Positions 31,799-38,380 of a stretch of DNA of 38,380 nucleotides are shown piece by piece. Source of the DNA: Deltaproteobacteria bacterium. GTDB taxonomy: Bacteria; Myxococcota; JACPTQ01. The DNA is taken from contig JACPTQ010000020.1 of NCBI GenBank assembly GCA_016192705.1, forward strand, positions 1-38,380, read 5' to 3'. The first letter of the stretch is position 1. The number at the start of each line of letters is the position of its first letter. Position numbers and translations under genes: made by a program. The notes beneath the pieces are model-generated. The model did no database searches and was not told the DNA's origin. It saw only the letters and a program-made list of their open reading frames with translations.

Positions 31799-34440
31799 GG
31801 TTTCATACACACCTTTATATTCCCGGTACCGCTGCATCTCTTGGCATTGTCACATTCCTTAGAGGGGCAATCGTTGCCGTTGCTGCACCGAATACTGCAG
31901 TATCCGGTACCAAGGAAAGGCACGACGCACTCTCCATCGCCCGCATCGGGAATTCCGCACAGCGTATCGTCCGTGCTCGGCCGCCCCGGCGGGGCCGTCA
32001 GACACGTGACCGGGCAGCTCGCAAAGGTCCGCGCTTGAGAAAACGCTTCGCACGTCGTGCTCGCGCTCGGCGTACAAACCGTCCCCGAATTTCCACCCGC
32101 ATCCGCGATCGTTCGGTTGCTGCACTTAAGTCCATCCACGATGGCGGTGCAGTCATCGCTCGTCGCGCACGACTTCATGCAGTGATACCGGCCATCGAAA
32201 TCAGGAACCAACGCGCATCGATAGCCGGTATCACAATCGCCGTCGCCGGAACACGATGCGCAACGTCCACCGAGACTTCCAACGGCTGTGCACGATTCGC
32301 AACGTGGTGCGACGCAGCGACCCGAGGAGCACGTGAAGCCGGTCGGACAGTAGGCGTCGCTCAGGCACGGTGTGCACATGCCCGCGTCACAGAATGGACG
32401 ATTGGGAATGGCCGACGCGCATTCGGCGTTCGAGGCGCACGTTGCGCACGTTTCGTTTTTGCAGAGCGGCGTCGACGCGGGGCAATGTGAAGCGTTTGTA
32501 CAGACCACGCAACCACCGTCGCCGTTGCAATGAGGCGTTCCGCCCGAGCAATCGGCGTTGCCGCCGCCGTCGTCGTCAGGGTTGCAGCCGCGGCAGAAGT
32601 ACCCGAGCGAATCGCAGAACGGTTTCGCCGGATAGCAATTGCCGCCATCCGCGCACTCCTGACATGACGACCCGATGCATACCGGCTTCGGTGACGCGCA
32701 GTGCGCGCTCGTCGCACAACCCGTCGTGCAACCCGCGTCGACGCAGCGGTTTCCATTTGCGTTCGGGGGGCATTCGCTGTCGGTCGTACATCCAACAAAG
32801 CACGTGTTCAACACACACGTCCCCGCGTCGCAATCCGCGGGATTCACGCACGCGACGCAAGCGCCCGGTGTCGTTGGCGCTGCGGCCCCATAGCAGAATG
32901 GTTTCCCAATCTCCGACGCGCAATCATCATTCGTAAAGCACCCCGACGCACAAACATGGGCGGCGGTACAAACTTCTCCCGAGCCGCAATGGATCTTTTC
33001 AAGGCATTCGACGCACACTTTCGCCGCCAGGTCACACTTCGGCGTCGGCGCGCCGCAACGCGCATCGCTGTCGCAGCCGGGCACGCAAACATTCGCCGCG
33101 CAGTAGTTGCCCACGGCGCAATCCGCGCTCGACGTGCAATCGGCGCACACGCCTGGGTTCCCCGTGCAACGACGCCCCGGGAGACACCGCGTGTCGTCGT
33201 AACAACCAGGCGCGCAAACGCCACTCGAGCAGATCTGTTCGAGCGAACAGCACGAATCGCCCGTGCAGGCCCCGGTGCACGTGAACGTCACCTGGCTACA
33301 CGTCTGCGCGCAACCGATTTCAACGGGACATTCCGCGTCGCTCCGGCATCCCGCGCGACACGCGTTCGAATCGCAAATGATCCCGCCGCCACCATCCGCG
33401 CCGCAATCGACATCGTTGAGGCACTCTACGCACGCACCGCCATCAAAACACTTCTGCGTCCCGCACGACGTCTCGATGCAGCCGGATACGCACTCATTCC
33501 CTGAACAGAGTGTTCCCGGCGAGCAATCGCCGTTGACGAGACACCGCACGCAAAACTGCGATACCGGCTCGCAGCGCGGCGTCGTCCCCGAACAATCGCT
33601 GTCGACTTCGCACGCGATGCACCGGCGATAAGTCGTCGCACACGTCGCGTCCCACTGCGGGCACCTACAAAACGGCGCCGCCGCGATGCACTCCGAGTCG
33701 TTTGCGCACGCGTTAATGACGATCGTCGCGCGCGCCGTCGTCTCGCGCCCCAACGCGTCGGTCGCCTTGAAATCCGCGTACGTTGGCTGCCCAAACTTGA
33801 GGATCGACGGCACCGCCACAAGAAACGGCGTCGCAACGCTTGCCGCGGGAAACGTCGGCTCGCCACCCGCGTCGCACGTCGTTGAAACATCGGTCGAAAA
33901 TGAGCCGATGACGTACGGCGCAAAGGCGCGCGTGCAAGCAACGCCCGTGAGCGCCGCGCCGTTGCCCGTCGCCGAAACCGTGAGCGCCGCCGTCGACCCC
34001 GCATAAACAACGCCCGCGTCCGAGACAATCACCGTCGGCACAAGCCCCACTTGAAACCCGTCATACGCCGCGGTCTCGCCTTGTGGCGTCGCGACGCGAA
34101 GGAGGTACGACCCGATCGCAAGGCTCGGCAGTCCCCCGGCCGGGATCGACAAACGCGTCACCTCTTCGAAAGTCGCCGACACACTCGCCGCCTCGCCGCC
34201 GTCGAGAAAAAACGCAACGGTAAAAGTCTGGTCGAACCGCTCAACGCCGCCGCTCGCGCTCGCAACAACCTTTGGCGCGAATCCGCCGCCCGTAATCGTG
34301 ATCGACGTCGTCGGCAATCCCGCGATTGAAACGTAGGTCGGCGAAACTCCCGTGATATACGGCTGACTCGTTCGTGTCTTCGTGCACACACACACCACCG
34401 CACAAGCGACCATCACGGCGCTTTTCCACATGACCCTCAT
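31795..34440 (-). CDS. Large Cys-rich surface protein with IPT/TIG domain
   Basis: 881 residues. I start at the ATG at 34440 (MRVMWKSAVMVACAVVCVC, a lipoprotein-like signal); an ATG three codons later is possible. The open frame upstream to 34638 runs against the lipase gene and is rejected. An IPT/TIG Ig-like domain (TGVSPTYVSIAGLPTTSITI) follows the signal. A second strand-rich part and then some 550 residues of Cys repeats come next, with spacing such as CVNGDCSPGTLCSGNECVSGC, DSDCSGTTPRC and CASNAECASA, like the Dickkopf/EGF-like repeats common in Myxococcota surface proteins. The protein must be exported and disulfide-bonded. Function unknown. First gene of the operon with the barrel and FHA proteins. 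Confidence 0.75.
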   Translation of the reverse strand: MRVMWKSAVMVACAVVCVCTKTRTSQPYITGVSPTYVSIAGLPTTSITITGGGFAPKVVASASGGVERFDQTFTVAFFLDGGEAASVSATFEEVTRLSIPAGGLPSLAIGSYLLRVATPQGETAAYDGFQVGLVPTVIVSDAGVVYAGSTAALTVSATGNGAALTGVACTRAFAPYVIGSFSTDVSTTCDAGGEPTFPAASVATPFLVAVPSILKFGQPTYADFKATDALGRETTARATIVINACANDSECIAAAPFCRCPQWDATCATTYRRCIACEVDSDCSGTTPRCEPVSQFCVRCLVNGDCSPGTLCSGNECVSGCIETSCGTQKCFDGGACVECLNDVDCGADGGGGIICDSNACRAGCRSDAECPVEIGCAQTCSQVTFTCTGACTGDSCCSLEQICSSGVCAPGCYDDTRCLPGRRCTGNPGVCADCTSSADCAVGNYCAANVCVPGCDSDARCGAPTPKCDLAAKVCVECLEKIHCGSGEVCTAAHVCASGCFTNDDCASEIGKPFCYGAAAPTTPGACVACVNPADCDAGTCVLNTCFVGCTTDSECPPNANGNRCVDAGCTTGCATSAHCASPKPVCIGSSCQECADGGNCYPAKPFCDSLGYFCRGCNPDDDGGGNADCSGGTPHCNGDGGCVVCTNASHCPASTPLCKNETCATCASNAECASAIPNRPFCDAGMCTPCLSDAYCPTGFTCSSGRCVAPRCESCTAVGSLGGRCASCSGDGDCDTGYRCALVPDFDGRYHCMKSCATSDDCTAIVDGLKCSNRTIADAGGNSGTVCTPSASTTCEAFSQARTFASCPVTCLTAPPGRPSTDDTLCGIPDAGDGECVVPFLGTGYCSIRCSNGNDCPSKECDNAKRCSGTGNIKVCMKP

Positions 34441-34458
34441 AAGTATAATGGGAGGTAG

Positions 34459-35319
34459 ATGCCCCGGCCACTCCCCATCCGCCTTGGTGGCGCCGTTCGC
34501 GAAGCGGCGTACATCGCGAAGAACCTCGTCGATCATGGCGTCGCGCTCGCGATGCGCTTCTCGCCGCGTCACCAGCCCTACTTGACACGTCGCCTCCGCA
34601 CCTACCGAGGTCAGCGCAGCGCCGTCTTTCTCTTTCACGGCTACCTCCAGTGGGGCCCGACGTTTAACCGACTCGAGAAACTACTCGACCTCGAGCCGCT
34701 CGATCTCTTCCCCGTCAATTGCGACTATCAGCCCTATTCACAAGACCTGCGGCGCTCCGCGGACGAGGAGCGAAGCACGATCGACTGGGTGCTCGCGAAA
34801 ACCGACGTGCGCGAGGTGTTTCTCGTGGGACACAGCCAGGGCGGCATCATCGCGCGTGAGATCGCGCAGCGACAGACGCCGATTCGCGGCCTCACGCGCG
34901 TTGTGACGCTGTCGTCGCCGCATCAGGGGACCTACACGGCGCACGTGGGAAACGTGAATTGGGCGGTGACGCGCGCACTTCGCGTGGTGCCGGGGTTTCC
35001 GCGCATCGATGGCGAATCGGGACGCCAAATCAACGTCGGCAGCCGCTACCTCGAATCGCTGAACGCATGCCCGTTGCCACGCGACGTCACATTCGTGTCG
35101 ATTTTCAATCACTGGGACCCGTTTGTGACGCCGACGAAGAACGCGCGGATGCCTTACCCAGAAGCCACGAACATTTGCCTCGATAAGCCGGGGCACTTTC
35201 ATCCGCTCTATGATGTCGACACGCACGCGCTCGTCGTGCGCGCGCTATTCGGCCGGCTTCGTGAATCGCAGGGCGAGCGCCTCGATCTCGCGAACACGCG
35301 TGGCGCCCACAGCCGGTAA
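34459..35319 (+). CDS. Alpha/beta-hydrolase, lipase-like (triacylglycerol lipase/PGAP1-type)
   Basis: 286 residues. The oxyanion segment is VFLFHGYLQWGPTFNRLEK, the nucleophile elbow GHSQGGIIA and the segment after it VVTLSSPHQGT, typical of esterases and lipases of the PGAP1/LipA-like group. The likely acid is Asp in NHWDPFVTP and the likely His is in KPGHFHPLYD. No signal peptide; the N-terminus is basic and partly hydrophobic. Ribosome site GGGAGG sits only 3 bp from the ATG, and a TATAAT (34444-34449) lies before it without a matching -35. The last 75 bp overlap the 3' end of tal-pgi on the other strand. Confidence 0.82.
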   Translation: MPRPLPIRLGGAVREAAYIAKNLVDHGVALAMRFSPRHQPYLTRRLRTYRGQRSAVFLFHGYLQWGPTFNRLEKLLDLEPLDLFPVNCDYQPYSQDLRRSADEERSTIDWVLAKTDVREVFLVGHSQGGIIAREIAQRQTPIRGLTRVVTLSSPHQGTYTAHVGNVNWAVTRALRVVPGFPRIDGESGRQINVGSRYLESLNACPLPRDVTFVSIFNHWDPFVTPTKNARMPYPEATNICLDKPGHFHPLYDVDTHALVVRALFGRLRESQGERLDLANTRGAHSR

Positions 35320-37950
35320 AGAAACGCGCGCGACGCGACGCTTGTGGCGAATGAGCGTGGCGACGTCGCCAGCGGCCTGGGCGTCGATGAGTTGCCCGAA
35401 AGTATAAGGGCGGCCGGGGATCGCGAGATCGTCGGCGCGGGATGCCGTGAGCACGATGAAAACGCCGTTCGCGGGGCCGCCCTTGTGGAGCTGCCCTGTC
35501 GAATGGAGGTAGCGCGGGCCAAAGCCGAGCGTTGTTGCGGCGCCGGTTGCGTCGCGAATCTTCTCGCGAAGCCGGCCAAGGGCCGAAGCGTCGTCGGGTG
35601 ACGGTTGAAAATAGGCAAGAAGCGCAACGTAGTCTGCGGGGCGGATCGAAGCCGCGAGTTCCGTCGCGTCAAGCCCGTTGGTCGCCGATTCCTCGCCCGA
35701 CAAGACTTTCCACGTCACCTCTTTCGCTTCTGAAACGTTTGGTTCATCAAATGGGTTGACGCCAAGCGCCGCGGCTGCGACGGCCGTCGCGATTTCCCAC
35801 GCGTAAAACTCGGCACCCAAATCGAGTGCGTCGGCGATCACCCGACGCATGACGGGGAATCCGGCCGATTCGAGCGTCTTGAGCGCGGACGGCTCAACTT
35901 CGCCGATCGTCCGAACGGAAACAAAGCAGCGATCTGCGCCATAATTTCGCGAGCAATCGGCGGAGAAGCCAGTGGCTTCTCCGTGCGAGCGAAATGGGGA
36001 GCCCGACGGACACGGAGGGCGAACCCCACCGTTTCCCGCAGGCTCGCCGAGCAACTCGCCGTCAACGGGAACAACGCCTCGCCCTTCTTTGCCGAGACTC
36101 TCCGCAACGAGTTGCTCGATCCAAAGTCCGAGCGCGGAAAGGGCGGGCGAGAGGACGAGCGTCAACTTGTCCCGCAGCATCGTCGCCTGGCGCCCAATAA
36201 ACGACCCGAGCAGAGCTCCGTCGTCTTCACGAACACGCCCAAGAAGCGCCGAGACATCGACACCCGCGAGTGCCGCCGGGACAAGGCCAAAGTACGAGAG
36301 CGCCGAATATCGCCCGCCAATGTCGCCTGGGTTCACAAAGATACGCCGAAATCCGTTTTCCTTCGCGAGGCGCTCGAGCGGCGTTCCCGCATCTGTAATC
36401 GCGACGAAAGCGTCACCTCGCATCGACGTTCGCTCCCAAAAATAACGCCAAAGCGCATCGACTTCGATCGTTGTGCCCGATTTGCTCGCGACAACAAACA
36501 GCGTGCGCTTCGCGTCGATGCGCCGCTCGGTCGCCCGGATCGCCTCAGGACAAGTCGTGTCGAGCACATGGAGTCGAAGCCCGTTGGCGTTTTCCCGGAA
36601 TGTCTGCCAAAAAACCTCGGCCGCAAGGCTCGATCCTCCCATCCCAAGAACAACCGCGTCGGTGAACCCCGCACCGCGCACGTCCGCGGCAAACGACTTT
36701 AATTCGCCCGCGCGCTCCCGCGCCCACGGCACGCATGACACCCAACCGAGCCGATTCGTGATGGCCGAGACCGCGTCCGGCGCCGACTTCCAAAGCGTCG
36801 CATCCTTTTGTCGCACGCGCGTGACGACGTCGCTCTTGACCGCGCGCCGCTTCTCGTCGATCCCCTGGATGAGCTTGTCGAACGACTCCGCAAAAAGCCG
36901 CACGCCATCTTTGAGCAACTCCGCGCAAACCGCATCGGTCGAAATCCCAAGCGCCGCAAGGTCGCCGACGATATTTCCGCACGCGTCCATCTCCGCAAGC
37001 GCGACGCGTCCATGCTCGTTGAACGCCTTCAGCGTCGCGGGCGGCATCGTGTTGACCGTATCTCTCGCAACAAGGTCATCGACATACTTCACGTCCGAGT
37101 AAGCCGCGTTTTTCGTTCCAGTCGACGCCCAAAGCGGCCGCTGCACGCGCGCACCCTTTGCCGCGAGCGCCTCCCATCGCGCCCCCGAAAAGACGCCCTT
37201 GAAGCGCGCATACGCGATCCGCGCGTTCGCAACCGCCGCGATGCCGACCTGCGCCTCTGCACGCGCCTTTTCCGCCGCCGACGTCGCCTTCGCCGCGATC
37301 TCCGCGAGCCGCTTGTCGATGACCGAGTCGACGCGCGACACAAAGAAGCTCGCAACCGACCGCACGCCCGAAAGCGGCAGCCCGCGCGCCGCCCGCGCTT
37401 CGAGCCCGTCGATATACGCGCGCATGACGTCACCGTACGCCTCGACCGAAAAGATGAGCGTCACGTTGACCGAAATCCCGTCCGCGATGAGCGCCCGAAT
37501 TGCCGGTACCCCCTCGGGCGTCGCCGGCACCTTTATATAGAGGTTGTCGCGCCCGATGCGCCCCCAAAAACTCCGCGCCTCGGCGATGGTTCCTGCCGTG
37601 TCGTGCGCGAGGTGCGGCGACACTTCTATAGATACAACGCCATCGACGCCGCGCGTCCGCTCGTAAACCGGGCGCAGAACATCACAAGCCGCGCGAATGT
37701 CGCCAAACGCAAGCGCTTCATAAATCTCCGTTGCGCTGGCTCCGGCCGCCGCAAGCCGTGCGATCTCCTCGGCGTACTCTTTCCCTTCGCGAATCGATTT
37801 TTCGAAAATCGTCGGGTTGCTCGTGACGCCGACGACGCCTTCTTCGTCCCGCAACCGCGCGAGTTCGCCCGACACGATGAGCCCACGCCCGAGCGAATCG
37901 AACCACACCGACTGCCCAAGCCCAAGAAGTGCCTCCGCGCGACAACCCAT
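35245..37950 (-). CDS. tal-pgi: Bifunctional transaldolase / glucose-6-phosphate isomerase
   Basis: 901 residues. The N-terminal transaldolase half (about 1-365) has GVTSNPTIFEKSI, NLYIKVPATPEG with Schiff-base Lys140, and VTLIFSVEAY. The C-terminal isomerase half has GMGGSSLAAEVF, VASKSGTTIEVDALW and FVNPGDIGGRYSALS. The fusion links the pentose phosphate pathway with glycolysis and is known in several bacterial groups. Residues 639-669 are not family sequence: they are encoded by palindromic element P3, inserted in frame between GELLGEPA and YGADRCFV. The isomerase may still work if this is a surface loop. Ribosome site GGGAGG precedes the ATG at 37950. Confidence 0.92.
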   Translation of the reverse strand: MGCRAEALLGLGQSVWFDSLGRGLIVSGELARLRDEEGVVGVTSNPTIFEKSIREGKEYAEEIARLAAAGASATEIYEALAFGDIRAACDVLRPVYERTRGVDGVVSIEVSPHLAHDTAGTIAEARSFWGRIGRDNLYIKVPATPEGVPAIRALIADGISVNVTLIFSVEAYGDVMRAYIDGLEARAARGLPLSGVRSVASFFVSRVDSVIDKRLAEIAAKATSAAEKARAEAQVGIAAVANARIAYARFKGVFSGARWEALAAKGARVQRPLWASTGTKNAAYSDVKYVDDLVARDTVNTMPPATLKAFNEHGRVALAEMDACGNIVGDLAALGISTDAVCAELLKDGVRLFAESFDKLIQGIDEKRRAVKSDVVTRVRQKDATLWKSAPDAVSAITNRLGWVSCVPWARERAGELKSFAADVRGAGFTDAVVLGMGGSSLAAEVFWQTFRENANGLRLHVLDTTCPEAIRATERRIDAKRTLFVVASKSGTTIEVDALWRYFWERTSMRGDAFVAITDAGTPLERLAKENGFRRIFVNPGDIGGRYSALSYFGLVPAALAGVDVSALLGRVREDDGALLGSFIGRQATMLRDKLTLVLSPALSALGLWIEQLVAESLGKEGRGVVPVDGELLGEPAGNGGVRPPCPSGSPFRSHGEATGFSADCSRNYGADRCFVSVRTIGEVEPSALKTLESAGFPVMRRVIADALDLGAEFYAWEIATAVAAAALGVNPFDEPNVSEAKEVTWKVLSGEESATNGLDATELAASIRPADYVALLAYFQPSPDDASALGRLREKIRDATGAATTLGFGPRYLHSTGQLHKGGPANGVFIVLTASRADDLAIPGRPYTFGQLIDAQAAGDVATLIRHKRRVARVSLPAVGATRVREIEALALRFTKPAE
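35944..36036 (+). repeat. Palindromic element P3 inside tal-pgi (in frame)
   Basis: 93 bp, exactly 31 codons. Outer stem ATTTCGC/GCGAAAT (35944-35950 with 35989-35995). Inner stem CGGAGAAGCC/GGCTTCTCCG (35961-35970 with 35974-35983, 10 bp perfect). Second hairpin GCCC/GGGC (36001-36004 with 36017-36020) around GACGGACACGGA. Then comes GCGAACCCCACC, identical to the P2 tail. Removing it would restore a normal isomerase loop (GEPA-YGADR). Confidence 0.85.
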
Positions 37951-38380
37951 CCGTGCCTCCCTTACGTTCCCAACCTTTACCGCGCCCGTGACCGCATCCG
38001 CAACCGCACCCGCATCCGCTCCCGTCTTGACGACCTCGCCTCGATCGTCCGCGCCTTGCCGCCGAGCGCAATTATCCTGGATCCCCGGATAACGGAGAAG
38101 ACTTCAGTGGGGCGGTCGGGGTTGCGCTCGCTCCGGCTCGCGGAAGTCCTCGGGTCTGATTTCCTGGAACGGCGGTTAAGAGACTTGGGGCTCGATCGAT
38201 CGTTAGCCGACATCCAGCAGGTGAACGCTTCGTACCACCCTCAAGGGCGAGGAATACGTACCGGGTAAGCGGTTCGTCCGGAGTTGCGTCGGGTTGGTAG
38301 GGGTGCCGCAACGGCGCGCCTCCGCAGGGTCTGCAGCGCAATATCGCTTGGAATCTCTGAGTTTTCGCACGCCGTGAAAC
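37951..38380. repeat. Gene-free right end: hexamer array and copy 2 of element C
   Basis: No supported gene. The region 37993-38022 holds five CGCNNC hexamer units (CGCATC, CGCAAC, CGCACC, CGCATC, CGCTCC). A hairpin TTATCC/GGATAA is at 38072-38092. Element C follows at 38091-38212: segments A and B are nearly contiguous here, whereas they are split at 16.2 kb. Beyond it, CCGGGTAAGCGGTTCGT (38261-38277) resembles, inverted, 16521-16541 of the first copy. The tal-pgi promoter must lie in the left part but is not obvious. Nothing is recognised from 38280 to the end. Confidence 0.7.

Noticed and set aside
34444-34449. Perfect TATAAT as a -10 box for the lipase gene
   Set aside because: No -35 at a proper distance, and the start site would fall within a few bases of the ATG, after the ribosome site.
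34441-34638. Upstream extension of the Cys-rich protein by 66 codons
   Set aside because: It would run antisense through the lipase start, and the signal-like sequence begins at 34440.
36808-38268. Plus-strand open frame of 486 codons antisense to tal-pgi
   Set aside because: Arg-rich shadow of a well-supported gene; its end only reads through the repeat element.

Overview
The window is GC-rich bacterial chromosome. Genes are tightly packed, and many stops overlap the next start (ATGA, GTGA or TGATG). Most genes lie on the minus strand. The host is probably a deltaproteobacteria-like lineage, for example a Myxococcota or Desulfobacterota relative. This is inferred from the large Cys-rich surface protein with Dickkopf-like spacing, the tungsten-type aldehyde oxidoreductase, the transaldolase/phosphoglucose isomerase fusion and the many dispersed palindromic repeats. 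The DNA alone does not fix the taxon.

Layout. A partial metallo-beta-lactamase-fold hydrolase (1-237, -) diverges from smc (506-4102, +). A minus operon follows: a response regulator with a decayed HD-GYP domain, then bioD, then a polytopic membrane protein (7950 to 4104). A small phasin-like protein (8105-8527, +) has its own promoter. An oligopeptide-type ABC transporter oppBCDF (12451 to 8600, -) has no binding-protein gene and diverges from rarA (12611-13942, +). A methyl-accepting chemotaxis protein (16139-13971, -) comes next, then a gene-poor repeat region (16140-16556). A long minus transcription unit runs from 25905 to 16557: parA (with a perfect parS inside it), parB, asnS, a tungsten aldehyde ferredoxin oxidoreductase, a radical SAM protein of the AmrS type, aroE, a membrane sulfatase-like protein and a small lipoprotein. 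Then come an AT-rich gap, a secreted glucodextranase-C-like protein, an inverted-repeat element, a lone receiver protein, tRNA-Thr(CGT) and a 340-bp island of palindromic elements. Another minus operon (34440 to 28035) encodes a Cys-rich IPT/TIG surface protein, an Ig-like/beta-barrel outer-membrane protein and an FHA-GAF-cyclase-like regulator. Finally a lipase-like hydrolase (+) converges on, and overlaps, a transaldolase/glucose-6-phosphate isomerase fusion (-). The last 430 bp hold repeats only.

The most notable content is several families of small repeats. One family (called P here) has three full copies, two just downstream of tRNA-Thr and one inserted in frame inside tal-pgi. Every stem of its predicted fold changes by compensatory base pairs between copies. 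The tRNA-side copies sit between the tRNA 3' end and a 22-nt near-copy of that end, and one P copy sits inside the arms of another. A second repeat, of CACCACGGAGACACGGA type, forms an in-frame linker in the sulfatase. A third family has copies at 16.2 kb and 38.1 kb, the first split by about 135 bp and carrying an inverted arm. A fourth is a 126-bp inverted-repeat element at 26.9 kb. The genome therefore seems to tolerate, or recruit, palindromic repeats inside protein genes.
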